Origin: Trileptium ribeirensis
Taxonomy: Eukaryota > Nematoda > Enoplea > Enoplida > Thoracostomopsidae
DNA: 64,000 nucleotides
NCBI GenBank assembly: GCA_030248225.1
Contig: JASANE010020378.1
Coordinates: 47,921 to 111,920 of the forward strand
Direction: 5' to 3'
Numbering within the stretch: the first letter of the stretch is position 1; each line of letters opens with the position of its first letter. A program made the position numbers and the translations under genes. Below the pieces are notes generated by a model. It made no database searches, had not been told where the DNA came from, and saw only the letters and a program-made list of their open reading frames with translations. Positions 21,901 through 30,568 of this stretch are shown one piece after another.

Positions 21901-24863
21901 GACATCGGTCATAAGGAAAAACTTACAAACTCAGTGGGATATGGAAAGTGCGGGTCCCTCCACTGTAAACAAACCAGAATATTTTATCTTCATTGCTGCT
22001 TGGTGTGCTTCTTTGCTGAATATTGACAATACTACGGATATTGTAGCCATAGTGGTCTAGTTGGAACAGAATCATCACACAAAATTCTTTTTGTGTAAAA
22101 AATAATTGAACTGATACTGTGCGAGTCTATATCTTTGAAAAGTGTGATACCATGGTTCACTCCACCATCTTCTTCTCTCGTGTTCAGTGCATTCAAAAAT
22201 ATTTCTTTTGTAACGAAGTTCATTGCTTTTTACAGCCTATGTGAAAATTCTTTTGTATCCATCCGCCGTCTAGTCGAAACAGGTTTTACTGTTGAGTGCT
22301 ACTATACTATTGCTTTTCCACTGTAATTTAAATAACCCTGGTGTACGGTGACTGTACTCGTCCGTTCCTATAAGATTGGTCATTTTGTTTTTGAAACTTG
22401 CACGTATAAACGGATCGACACTGTTATCAAGAAAGTCGTCGCATACAGCAAAACACAATCTGTCGGTATCTGTTTGCAACAGCTGGAAGCTGCTTTTATT
22501 TACAAAGTCCATTAAGAATATTTAAAATTGCAACATCCTCAGCTGTGAACAAAGATGGGTATTATATTGGGCAAACATGTGCAATTTTCTTCATGCCCAT
22601 GTGTACATCATAATATGCTTCTTGGGACAATTTCGCCCATTTTCTTGAATAAAGGTTCGTTTGCGAATTTTGCTGTTTCTCTGATTAAGAAACTGAATAT
22701 TTCAGCTTTATTCTTATTCAAGAGAATGAAACCACAATAATTATTAGCAATTAGCGTATTATTGCCTTTAATGGAGTCTCTATCAGCCTCACGTCTTTAC
22801 TTAGCAACTTCTTTTTGGAGGTGTTAAAACGCCTTAACCCTCTGAAATTCGACATTAAGACCAACTTAATAAGACAACTTTATTTTCAAACTGATTGTGT
22901 ATAAATAAAATATTTGTTAGGTAAAGCATGAGAAAATGTGTGAATCTGGAGAAGTAATGCAGCAGAAATTTCTTGCTAAGTATTATAAAATTGATAATAG
23001 ATTGGACTTTGAAGCATTGATAACATATGAGAAAAACTGCAACACTTTAATATCATTGCTAAGTATATTGAATAATTAAGTAACCATGAAGGAGTTTTCT
23101 TAATGTAAACACTTCAAAATTTATAGTGGGTTATTTGGTAGTCACAATTATTATTGTGGCCACAAATTAAATAGGTATTAAATCCACCAAATTTAATAAT
23201 GATTATGGGCTGTTTGGTAAAATAACTCAAAAAGTTGCAGTAACGCAACAAATTTTAGCTAAGTGTTGATAAATTAACAGCAACAATAATACGAAAAAGA
23301 CCAAATAAATTTGGAGTGGAGCTATATTTAAATAAATTTATTCCCTTTGAATGCACGGCTTGGCTTGTGTGACCATTATATATTTTAGCGTCTACTTATG
23401 TAGCAAATTGAAGAGTAATTAATGAATGAGGCAGCATCACATCGATTTGTAACTATAGTAATAAATGCTAGCTTTGTAATATGAAGTCATGGCCCAGGTA
23501 ACCCTGAGGGCGGTACGTTATAACGTTAGAAAAAAGAACAATTAGAGCGGGGGATTCGGGGGTTGGGAGCCCCCGACCTAGGGTTAGGCTTAGTGTATGT
23601 CTCATAAGTACCTTAGCTAAGACAAGGCTTAGGCTTAGTATATCGAGAACGGCATGGACTGCGTTTTATTTCCGCCCGTCAGGGTTACCTGGGCCGAGGT
23701 TATTATAAGCTTGCTAAGTCAACCAAGCTAGTGATTGTTTTATAAAAATGAAAACTGGTAAAGACTAGTGAATGCGCATATGCATGTTTTATGTGGAAAT
23801 TTTGCAATATTTTGAGAAACATATGTGTTTGCCGAAGTGGGTTTCTGAGTGGTAGGCGATGTCATAAGAACGTATTACACAAAAGAGCCACAAATTTGTT
23901 GCTTTACAATACTGAAAACACAATTTAAGGGGGGCGAAGCTTAGTAAAGACTAACAAAATTGATAAATGTATTAAAAACCGGATGTTATTTGGCTGGGAG
24001 TCTATTTATAAACGCTAAAACAAAGGCGATGTTATGAGCGTTCCAGTGTATACGGAAATTTCAAAGCAGATTGAAAATCAAGGGGAAAACTGAGTTGTTG
24101 GCTTGGCTTTTGTTGTCATATCATTTTTGATATAATGATTACTAACGTGCTTTATATGACATATTCTAAAACAGCTATAATGTGTTTAACGGATTTTAGA
24201 AATTAAGATACTGTAGTCTAATCCACGATGTATTGGTGTTCACCCTGCGTCTACTATACTAGTTGCACCGCCTAAATTTATATATATAAAATATAGGCGT
24301 CAGCCAGTGTACTCTGCAGGTACAACATTTGCCACATATTGGCCACTGTTCGTTCGCAACTTGCTCGTGGGAGAATAAAATTTTATAATTTTACTCGCTG
24401 ATAGTTTCCCAGTAAAGCGGCAGTCAATAATTGAGTTGATTAGTGATGTACTATTGTGCAGAAATTTTCAAATTCTTAAATTTGATTTTGCCCATTGATT
24501 TAAATCGGGGGTTCATTGGAATTGTTGTTATCATGTGTTAGCGTATATAATGGGCGTACTGCTTGACTATATCGTACAAAGTAAGTTGCATATGGGATCA
24601 AAAATGTTAATGCAGACGCTAGAATTATAATGGATAAACTTTCTTATTTCAGCTTAAATCCGTTGCTTAATCTTCTTGCTACAACATCTGGTGAACGAGT
24701 TCTCCATTTTCCGTACAGTGACGATTCTGATTCGGATATAGATAATGACGGCGACGACAGTAGGAGAAATGGCTGTGTTAGAACCAACCGGGGACTCGTC
24801 GATGAAAATGATAGTTCGTTGGATAACTCCCTCAAAATTTGGAACACGGCTACACAAGGCTAA
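3864..24863 (+). CDS. WRAP53: WRAP53 / TCAB1 (WDR79) WD40 protein, ten exons, N-terminus not seen
   Basis: The spliced exons read as a WD40-repeat protein matching the WRAP53 family along its length. Landmarks are YLKGCKW in exon 1, IYDYCWYP in exon 3, a [12 protein letters not shown] block in exon 4, QSGIISCIA in exon 6, [15 protein letters not shown] in exon 7, NQRIYFD in exon 8, [15 protein letters not shown] in exon 9 and [10 protein letters not shown] in exon 10. In known animals this protein binds the CAB box of scaRNAs and telomerase RNA and carries them to Cajal bodies. The join is 3864-3977, 7364-7475, 8397-8485, 9572-9662, 11486-11618, 13526-13621, 15357-15475, 18643-18746, 20802-20954, 24653-24863. 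It gives about 406 residues, against roughly 550 in human, so a variable N-terminal part is missing. All introns are GT..AG with matching phases and no stop interrupts the frame, so the seen part looks functional. The last exon has an acidic run, as in vertebrate homologues. Confidence 0.95.
3978..7363. other. WRAP53 intron 1
   Basis: A phase-2 intron of about 3.4 kb with weak donor GTTTGT and acceptor TTTGATTCTAG. Its second half is filled by a decayed LINE in the sense orientation. 3978-5050 shows AT-rich DNA with a short GC-rich patch (4658-4700) and no recognisable gene. Confidence 0.85.
5080..7020 (+). mobile_element. Decayed jockey/R1-like LINE ORF2 (RT, RNase H, C-terminal region)
   Basis: Conceptual translation, moving between frames, gives reverse transcriptase landmarks in order: [14 protein letters not shown] (about 5185-5225), the [16 protein letters not shown] block, [12 protein letters not shown] (5440-5490), and FPQG (about 5719). 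Next come the thumb/C-terminal region ([24 protein letters not shown] around 6160-6210), an RNase H CYTDG start (6418-6432), and [19 protein letters not shown] (6722-6780). The end shows DCTALKALR as in the cysteine-rich C-terminus. The RT-plus-RNase-H order is that of jockey/R1/LOA-type LINEs. There are many frameshifts and stops, and the RT active-site YADD box is not readable, so it is an inactive 5'-truncated copy. It lies in WRAP53 intron 1 in the same orientation as the gene. Confidence 0.85.
7364..7475 (+). CDS. WRAP53: WRAP53 exon: first WD repeat
   Basis: The acceptor TTTGATTCTAG precedes a G that completes the tryptophan split by intron 1. The exon encodes [19 protein letters not shown] followed by TLPAEAY, the conserved first-blade sequence. 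It ends in phase 0 at donor GTTAGT. Confidence 0.93.
7985..8070. repeat. Dispersed repeat (copy 1) in WRAP53 intron 2
   Basis: The tract CTCGCTCG..AGTTATTTCTGGCGAGTACTGT recurs in reverse complement at about 25455-25545. Both lie in the WRAP53 neighbourhood. No termini or coding capacity can be defined. Confidence 0.45.
8397..8485 (+). CDS. WRAP53: WRAP53 exon with IYDYCWYP motif
   Basis: The acceptor TCTAGTTTAG is followed in phase 0 by [19 protein letters not shown] and a short serine/threonine-rich stretch. The [11 protein letters not shown] motif is a hallmark of the family. The exon ends in phase 2 at donor GTACGT. Only 29 residues long, it would be missed by length-based gene calling. 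Confidence 0.93.
8690..8885. repeat. Diverged copy of the 1-190 repeat, in WRAP53 intron 3
   Basis: It shares the CGGAAC..GGAACTG start, a GGAGGAAAT/GGAAGAAAT middle and the TTTAAAGAGACTG end with 1-190. It is a second copy of an unclassified family, in the same orientation. Confidence 0.45.
9572..9662 (+). CDS. WRAP53: WRAP53 exon: second WD blade
   Basis: Acceptor TTTTTAG; the first base closes a leucine codon from the previous exon. The exon encodes [12 protein letters not shown], then a short strand and the conserved NHL end. The usual WD tryptophan of this blade is replaced by tyrosine (HLYN rather than HIWD). It ends in phase 0 at donor GTAATA. Confidence 0.92.
9910..10279. mobile_element. 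370-bp foldback (long inverted repeat) element in WRAP53 intron 4
   Basis: The two halves are reverse complements over most of their length. GGAGTGCATAAGGG at the left pairs with CCCTTATGCACTCT at the right. Further in, GTTTTCGGCTCTACTCCCTC pairs with GGGGGTAGAGCCGAAAAG, and GGTCATCATGCACAGACC pairs with GGTCTGTGCATGATGACC. The flanks give a possible imperfect 10-bp target duplication, TAGTGAATAC against TGGTAAATAC (8 of 10). Long inverted repeats with 9-10 bp duplications would suit a Mutator-like foldback MITE. No coding capacity. Confidence 0.8.
10806..11025. mobile_element. CAAAGTGG MITE, copy A
   Basis: It starts TTTCAAAGTGGTG and ends CCTCCACTGTGG, imperfect inverted ends. The interior (AAATTTTGCTTAAAA..., GAAATAGCATTTGA..GTGGTAATTAAT..., TTTTGCACAGAAAAACA..., TTGGATTTAATTGA) is shared with copies at 11083-11261 and 21690-21968. 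Too short to code; the superfamily is unknown. Confidence 0.65.
11083..11261. mobile_element. CAAAGTGG MITE, copy B (adjacent to copy A)
   Basis: The terminal inverted repeats CAAAGTGGGGG and CCTCCACTTTG are clearest in this copy. It lies 57 bp after copy A in the same orientation, so the pair may be a local tandem duplication rather than two insertions. Both lie in WRAP53 intron 4. Confidence 0.68.
11486..11618 (+). CDS. WRAP53: WRAP53 exon: third WD blade
   Basis: Acceptor TTATTTCAG. The exon begins EL in phase 0, continuing the conserved NHL/DEL junction, and encodes [20 protein letters not shown] then VFDISRP. This corresponds to the '[22 protein letters not shown]' blade of vertebrate homologues. 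It ends in phase 1 at a consensus GTAAGT donor. Confidence 0.94.
11619..13525. other. WRAP53 intron 5
   Basis: A 1.9-kb phase-1 intron. It holds a GC-rich patch (11940-12075), a second moderately GC-rich stretch (12285-12420), and otherwise AT-rich DNA. I see no gene or element end. Confidence 0.8.
13526..13621 (+). CDS. WRAP53: WRAP53 exon: QSGIISCIA blade
   Basis: Acceptor GTTTTTCAG. The exon encodes [17 protein letters not shown] and then a strand ending GSYNKT, matching the conserved [12 protein letters not shown]...ACGSY blade. It enters and leaves in phase 1, with donor GTATTA. Confidence 0.94.
14731..14966 (+). mobile_element. PIF/Harbinger-like MITE, copy 1, in WRAP53 intron 6
   Basis: The ends AGGTGTGTTCACACCTTCAAA and CGTGTGAACACGG are inverted repeats. 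Internal TTTTGAGCTCAAAA palindromes and an AACTTACCAAAAACGC segment match copy 2 at 36343-36591 in reverse orientation. A 3-bp target duplication cannot be read here because the ends have decayed. Confidence 0.65.
15357..15475 (+). CDS. WRAP53: WRAP53 exon: [15 protein letters not shown] blade
   Basis: Acceptor GTGTTTCAG. The exon encodes [20 protein letters not shown] followed by [11 protein letters not shown] and ends in SAARK. This is a textbook WD repeat with the GH dipeptide and matches the GLY...GGHQGGITHLCFHPDG blade of vertebrate WRAP53. It ends in phase 0 at donor GTTGGT. Confidence 0.95.
15476..18642. other. WRAP53 intron 7 with a diverged internal duplication
   Basis: A 3.2-kb phase-0 intron. 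The tract at 16660-16815 (TAGTTTCATTGTTTTAACA..GGACGGT..AATATGGATGTA) returns, diverged, at 17195-17345. The tract at about 16840-17000 (GCAATTGTATTTGTG..GGCAAGT) returns at about 17875-17985. The pattern suggests an old roughly 0.5-1 kb repeat family present in more than one copy. A CCGGAACC-family element end closes at 17860. No coding sequence was seen. Confidence 0.6.
17775..17860. repeat. Second copy of the TTACTCCCTG element end
   Basis: It carries CGGAACCTGAATTTCGCC then TTCTGGTTACTCCCTG, aligning with 1085-1130 (CGGAACACGATTTTCGCC...TTCCGGTTACTCCCTG). This supports a shared transposon terminus with subterminal GGAACC motifs. Confidence 0.5.
18643..18746 (+). CDS. WRAP53: WRAP53 exon: [10 protein letters not shown] / NQRIYFD
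   Basis: Acceptor TTGTTTTAG. The exon encodes [17 protein letters not shown] and then [12 protein letters not shown], two family signatures in the expected order. It ends with two bases of a lysine codon (phase 2) at donor GTATGT. Confidence 0.95.
18747..20801. other. WRAP53 intron 8
   Basis: A 2.05-kb phase-2 intron. Minus-strand open stretches at 19015-19245 and 19488-19769 show no domain I recognise and stop on both sides. A short repeat, 20685-20738, is shared with 35981-36036. Confidence 0.75.
20685..20738. repeat. Short dispersed repeat, copy 1
   Basis: The segment ATGACCACACCATCAGATAA followed by a GTACATG block resembles ACGACCATATCATCGGATAA followed by GTACATG at 35998-36036 in the same orientation. 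The family is unknown. Confidence 0.4.
20802..20954 (+). CDS. WRAP53: WRAP53 exon: last complete WD blade
   Basis: Acceptor CGTTTTAAG. The exon encodes [18 protein letters not shown], a linker, then [11 protein letters not shown]. The WD dipeptide and the SGSTDG turn match the family. It ends with two bases of a serine codon (phase 2) at donor GTAATA. Confidence 0.94.
21690..21968. mobile_element. CAAAGTGG MITE, copy C, in WRAP53 intron 9
   Basis: It has the same start (GAAATTTCAAAGTGGTGG) and the same internal blocks (ATTTTACTTAAAA, TTAGAAATAGCGCAAATTAA, TTGGATTCAGTTGAGCAT) as copies A and B, and ends near CCCTCCACTG. This copy is longer, by an insertion before the right end. Confidence 0.62.
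22032..22750 (-). pseudogene. Relic of a protein-primed family B DNA polymerase (Polinton/adintovirus/bidnavirus type)
   Basis: On the minus strand, 22512-22270 encodes the polymerase motif C region (LLQTDTD, normally followed by serine but by arginine here), then the conserved TPGLFK block and a VALNSKT block. After a frame break, 22223-22032 continues with [17 protein letters not shown] and an FYTKR..LCDD..PT block, the expected order toward the C-terminus. Upstream (about 22745-22520) a broken frame gives [13 protein letters not shown] and [14 protein letters not shown] patches. Such polymerases copy linear DNA with protein-bound ends in Polintons, adintoviruses and bidnaviruses. Stops, frameshifts and the altered motif C show it is dead. 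It lies antisense in WRAP53 intron 9. No capsid, integrase or ATPase gene was seen around it. Confidence 0.72.
22760..23480. other. Intron 9, AT-rich segment without features
   Basis: AT-rich sequence between the polymerase relic and the MITE at 23491. I see no coding frame or repeat end. Confidence 0.6.
23491..23695. mobile_element. 205-bp MITE with 24-bp terminal inverted repeats
   Basis: GGCCCAGGTAACCCTGAGGG at the left matches CCGTCAGGGTTACCTGGGCC at the right in inverted orientation, extending over about 24 bp. If the true ends are CAGGTAACCCTGA, the flanking GGCC on both sides would be a 4-bp target duplication. The interior has a GC-rich hairpin (GGGGG..GAGCCCCC) and two AGGCTTAGT direct repeats. 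No coding capacity. Confidence 0.72.
24653..24863 (+). CDS. WRAP53: WRAP53 terminal exon
   Basis: Acceptor TCTTATTTCAG. The exon encodes [20 protein letters not shown], then an acidic Asp/Ser-rich run, and ends [11 protein letters not shown] at the TAA stop. The ATxSGxRV motif and the acidic tail match the C-terminus of WRAP53 homologues. I see no AATAAA close behind the stop; a candidate lies near 25728. Confidence 0.93.
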
Positions 24864-26500
24864 GTAAAGAAGAGCAAATTTTTGGACTGATTTTTCCAAG
24901 GTTACATAAGTTTCCTAATCATATGTTTAATACGGAAACATCGAAATTTAAAAGAATACTTTTGCAATATGTTTGCAAATAATTTTTGTCTTTGTTTTTT
25001 ACCTTGTATGGTTCTAGAAATATTTTGTGCAACTACAGTGCTCGAAAAAGTGACCGTCGCATTTCGGGCGAGCGAAAACTGCAATATTACGTAGAAAATA
25101 GTTATTTTGTATAATTTTGGTAATATTCCCCAAGCTTTAAGATCGAAGCAAAGATATATACTCATATATATGTAAGACTAAAATACAAAATGTTTGACAC
25201 CCACTAAAACTTGTTTTAAGAAAATATTGCTAAATGCCGACTGAGGGATTGAATTGGATTTGAAATTACAATCATCTACCTAATTTCATAAATGTTTTCA
25301 CCGTTATATACCAAATAGTTCGCATAGTAGTTCTTGTAAAATGTTTCCCAATATTAAAGTGCATACTTCAGAATCACTGTTTCACGCACATATTATGCAA
25401 ATAGTTTTCTATTTGTATCACTGAAAACAGATATACAAAAATTTGCTGTTGGAAGCCTTCCGGCAAAGACTGTATTGGATTGTTGTACAGTTCGCTCCAG
25501 AAATAACTGTCGCCTTCCGAACGAGCGGGAGGAGTTATTAGACATTTCGAGGTTTCTGGCATTTCCTTGCAGTCATTTCTGGCGGGTACTGTTGAATAGA
25601 AAAGATTGTGAAACAATGTATTTTTCGAGTAACTAACGGAATCACGGTATATACTCATACCTGGTTTCAGTGGCTAGGACTTTGTCGTAATATAATTCCT
25701 TCTGATTTAAAGGGTTTTCTTTATTTGCAATAAAAACCTCTGTGTTGTTGCATCTGAGCCACTACAGTTGTTTTAGTATTTAGCGATTTGCAGTATGCTG
25801 TATGTTTTAGGATTTCATTGCTAAAAACTTACTGTGCGTGGGACATGAGGCTCAAAGTCATTTTTTGTCGGAAAATTTGGAACCTTTGCGATCGTCAGCT
25901 CAGGCGTTGTACAATCAAAATATCTTGTTAAAAATTTAACTGTAATTTGGATAATACAAGTAGATAACTGAAACGTTTGTAATCGTAAACCAAGATCAGC
26001 GCCATCAGGTTTTAGTTAGACCTCTGTAGAAGAAAGGGTTCTATTATTCCTACCGTGCGAACTATGTGTCTAAAGTTATATGTTTAGACTTTCGATACGA
26101 AATTTGTCTGGTTTCCAGATTAAGAATTGTGTTACAAAACTACTTTTTGGCATTGGCGGGTTTTGATAACGCCCAGACATTTTGCACATGCAAGCCTGTG
26201 CAAATTACGTGTGCTTATAGGAACATGTTTCCTTCGCCTTGTTTTGGACCAGGTATAAAATGTGGGCACAAATTTTGCAAATTTGATATCTAGACCAACC
26301 AATGTTCCCTGTCATGATCTCACTTGGAAGTTGTATGATTCACCGTTGTTGATGACTAAAACTATGGGTGTGTTTCTCATCCTCTAACGATGGTTGCAAC
26401 ATACATTACCGAAATTGTGTAAATTTTTTTACACAGTCCTAATCAGCTATGATTCTAATCCTACTAAACAACTGTAGTCTTTGTGACCCTCAGTGTTCCT
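24864..26500. other. Region downstream of WRAP53
   Basis: It should contain the WRAP53 3' UTR, but no strong poly(A) signal lies close to the stop. Repeat copy 2 of the 7985 family lies inverted at about 25455-25545. An ATG-started minus-strand frame at 25658-25374 overlaps that repeat and is not a convincing gene. Confidence 0.5.
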
Positions 26501-26779
26501 ACGGTCCCTGAGAGTTTATGTCGGACTCTGAGATTGAGGATTCGGTGGCTGCGACTACTTGCGTTGAATAAGATGTTTTATCTAGTATACATTAACCGAT
26601 ATTATTGCATGATGAATTCGTGAGCGATTGTCAGTACTGATCTTGTGCATTCCTCTCGCGATACCTCGTTTACTGCCTTGTGGTAGCACAGGTACTAAAC
26701 CATACGCGTAAATGCCTAGGACCGCTCATGTACAGGCCGCAGAAGGAACACCTGACTTGTTCGGACTGACGCAACGGTC

Positions 26780-27420
26780 AAGACATATAATGCATCAAAA
26801 ATGAGCAACACATAGTACTGGGAGTGATTTCAAACAAAATATTACCGAGAACCAATGTTACTCTCCACGGGGCATCAGCATCAAAACCCTTTTTACGCAC
26901 CAAGGTCATCGAGGAGTTACACGGGCAGTGTGTGGGGCGGTCACTATCGTTTCCCTGACACAGAGAGAGATAGCAAATACGTCCCCGCGAGACCACGGAC
27001 CAAGAATCAGTTGCTTCCAATACTCCCCAATTATAGCGATCGACTCTGAGGCCCATGTCAAGTTTATGGGCCGGACGTTATAATGTTACATTGTACTTCG
27101 GCTCCTAATGTTGACAAGGGCGGACTCTGCTATGGGCGAAAAATGCCCGTTGGTGTGCTTCGAAAGTTGCTCAGCGCCGCGCATGTACTACTGCCATTCG
27201 CCGTGAAGAGGTAGTTCCGTTGTGAAACGATTGATGCCGAAGCGTCTTTTGGACACCCTGAGTACAGCTCATCTGAGACAAACAAATACCAATACGAGAC
27301 GATGCTATCATGGACACCTATGCAACGAACAGAATTTTTGGTGGTAGGTAATTTGTCAAGCTATACTATAAACGCTGGGGAGCACGACTCTGAATACTAT
27401 TAAATGTCAACCTAGCACAA
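26780..27420 (+). other. Coding-like but broken tract of unknown origin
   Basis: One + frame reads nearly 60 codons without a stop (EQHIVLGVISNKILPRTNV and onward to about 26950). After stops and a frame change, a second run of about 60 codons begins near 27066 (VIMLHCTSAPNVDKGGLCYG). Composition is less AT-biased than the surroundings. This could be an old mobile-element coding region, but I recognise no domain. Confidence 0.3.
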
Positions 27421-27839
27421 ATTTTATGTACCAATTTTGGTGGGGCGAGTTAGGTCATTTTTAGCGGCCTGCTATTTAACTAATTTCGTTGCTCGGGAGG
27501 ATATAACTAACTTTTGCAACTGTTATATGACCAAGTTTTATTTTTAAGCTCTGAGGACGCACTCTAGACCGATGCATAAGGCACGGGGCGTGCTCCGAAT
27601 TTTCTCAAATTTGTACAATTTTCCTTATGCACTCACAAGTCTTCACAAATTTTTTTGATATCCTCGGTTCTAGGGATCATCCTGGATTTCGCCTCCATTT
27701 TGTGATAAATCTCATTATGCCCCTACATTATTCCCTTACTTCGTCCTTCGATACACGTCCTAAACCTTAAGTTTTTAGTGCTATCGATTTTTCATATCTC
27801 CTCTCGTTTTTCTCATTTGCAGTTTTATGAGAATTGTGT

Positions 27840-29470
27840 AGCGGTTGCCTCTTGTTGCATGGCGTTGCATTTCCACTGTCTCACCTAGCGACGCTAGTGC
27901 ACCTATTGTTGTGCCAATGATTGACTGTGGCTATGTACATTCCGGGACACGGAGTGCTATAAATGAAACTATCAAACCCAAACTCAAAGCGCAAGAAACC
28001 AAATTTGTGAATGCTATCTGAAAGCTTAAAGTGCAATGCCACAAAAAACAACAAAAATATTGAAAACTCAACGATCAATTCACTATGAAAATACTTGCTG
28101 TTTTTGCTTCCGCTCGATTTGAGGACAAACTTTTCCCAGATCGGGTCCGTATTTCAACCGGTGGTGGCGATTGCTATCCGATGTGTTTTGTCCCTAGCTT
28201 AAATATCTATATGTATAGGCTGAAATTTTAACTAAAACTACGCATTATAATATCATCTACTCCAAAGAGAAGCTAATTTTTGACGATTAAGCGCCGGTCC
28301 ATGAGCCGACGTCAACTAAAACCTACGTAAACCTAATATTGATCTGCTCAAATATACAGCTGTGACGGAGCGCAAATTGAAGCTTAACAGATTTGCAATT
28401 CGACAAAGACGCAGTTCCCTGACGTTAGAGCGCGGCTCTAGCTTATGCCTATTTGTTGTCAAAAATGCATAAACCGAAGACAAATTTGGTTCGGGAGCGT
28501 TTAGTAAATTTGCCTTCGCCACCCTAGAAAACTCAAATGAACGGTGGACAAAAGTTTATAACAAATACAAGCTTCATCCGACGCCGACACCAATTTCCGG
28601 GTTCCTGCTACCCTTCTCGTTCAGGAAGACAATATTTTTGAATACGCACGCTACCCGTCTTTTGAGTTGTTTTATAAGCTTGGTCGCCATTATAAAGGTC
28701 TCACGCAACACAATGTGCTAACAATTTTTGTATATTCGGGAAGCCGTTGCGACACATCCGGTGTCTTTTTAGTTTGTTCGGATATTGTTCTATTTGTTTC
28801 TCTGGTCTTGGCTCAAAGGCATAGTTTTGCCCTATTAACTGGACTTATGGTCTTGGGAAAGGATACGAGGATCGCCAGGTTATTTCTACCAATCAACAGT
28901 CCTTGCCTATATACATAGTACTGGGAAATTCTCATCTCCAAGCGAACAGACTGCCGTGACATTTTATGTTTCACGCTGCCGAAGCAACGACAAACTGCTT
29001 TTAATGCTTAGAGCCGACGGCCTTAAGTTCACCGAAAGAGGAAGTGCTTTAGTTCAGCTGTACCGAAAATCCGAATCACTGAGAAGCGATTGTAGTAATT
29101 TTATTTGTAACTCTGCAGGAAGCTTCCTAATGAAGTAGGTGGACCACGGGAGTTGCTGGACGTTGCGGAATCCGAACGTGTTCTCCAAGTATTGCTTTCC
29201 CATTTTGCATAGTTACTAGATTTCTATTTACTAACTGCATAACTTCATGATTTAATTACTGTATGAACCCGCGTTGTTTTTCGAGGGGGCCATGGTGCAT
29301 GATAAAATTTCGTGGATCTTTCAATACTATAGTCAACTACATAATCAATACCCACTGCCTGCAGTATTAAAGCTCCATCGAAGTCGTTTTTCAACTCTAG
29401 CTTTGAGGATAAACACACCTGCAACTTACTTCAATGAGTTCCAGGAGATATTGCGCCTACATGTATAATT
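27840..29470 (+). other. Mosaic of short coding-like + frames, unidentified
   Basis: Several + frames of 60-110 codons with balanced composition follow each other (27849-28020; about 28570-28918; 28956-29138; 29274-29468) in different frames, with stops between them. This suggests a decayed element or processed sequence. No motif supports a name. Confidence 0.3.
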
Positions 29471-30264
29471 ATCATACGAAAACACAAAAAAATTATAACC
29501 ATGAGAAATGAGATAACACGAAAACAAAAAACCAGTAGGCAAGTCCGTCAGACGAATCGTCTATTTAAGCTCAGTAATTTATAGTGTTGAATTTTTACCG
29601 CGCTGTTAACCCACGTCGAGGATTAATCTTCGGCTCATAATTCCCAAATTTACTTAGCTCAAAATAGAAAATTCAAATTTTACTACCCACCCTGAGAAAA
29701 TAGCAGGGCCATTGAAGAGTCCCGCCATCCTTCCTACTTCTAAACTTAGTTCGGCCCAAACGCAGCATGAGCGCATCTACTAAGCTATAAATTTTGAAAT
29801 AATCCTACTAACAGCAAACTGAAAAGTGAATCCTAATTTTAACCAATCTTGTTTCTTTCCAATAAATTTAAACCATGGTCATCTCAAGGAAAATTCTCCA
29901 CGCCAAAGTCAGCTCAACAATTATGTAAAAGATGGACCTATTGCATTCAAATAGCTTTATTTTAGAATCTACCTCAGATCACGAAGAATCAAAAAGACTT
30001 CGAAGAAATTTTCCTATTCACATGAATCGCAACTCGACCAACTAAGATAATTTCAAGCAACATTTGATGTAACAAATCGGGGCCGGAGCGTGCCTGCCCA
30101 TAGGTGAATGAAAAATCATCTCAAGGGAAACGGGCGGCTAGCTACATTCGATGGAAAACTTTTAAGAGTCCATGTGCCTACATATAACATAAATGTTGCC
30201 TACGTCTGATTGATGATTACGGAAAATAAACCGCTATTTTCTAACACCCGTACCCCATACTTAC

Positions 30265-30568
30265 ATCGGCTTGGAGCAATGTGCCCAGACAAGAGTACTA
30301 TCTCGTCGCCATCCTTTGTGATCAGACGATCCAAGTCCACGGAAAAACCATCGTCGAATCGAACCCATGCGAAAACAATGAAAACGTAAAACAAAATGAC
30401 GAATGAAGCCGGTATGTAAAGTCGATCGAACTTGTGGTGCCGAAGTCGAGCTGATTTGCATATAATTGGCTGCACGACCGGCCTCGAAAACTTTATATTA
30501 TCTTTTCCGTTGAATTTTTGTGATCTTCCAGTCGAAGGCGAAGTATGAAGTTCTAGCGATTTTTTTAC
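30265..30568 (-). CDS. Possible internal exon with a transmembrane segment
   Basis: The minus strand is open from about 30568 to 30265 and ends at a perfect GTAAGT donor (after ..HIAPSR, phase 1). It encodes a basic stretch (CKSARLRHHKFDRLY), a roughly 17-residue hydrophobic segment (IPASFVILFYVFIVFAW), then a charged stretch (VRFDDGFSVDLDRLITKDGD). This is the layout of a type II membrane protein start. There is no ATG in frame, so an upstream exon is required. I found no matching downstream exon. It could also be part of a mobile element. The product is unknown. Confidence 0.35.

Noticed and set aside
23560..23600. Telomere-like CCTAGGGTTAGG
   Set aside because: A single occurrence inside a MITE, not an array.
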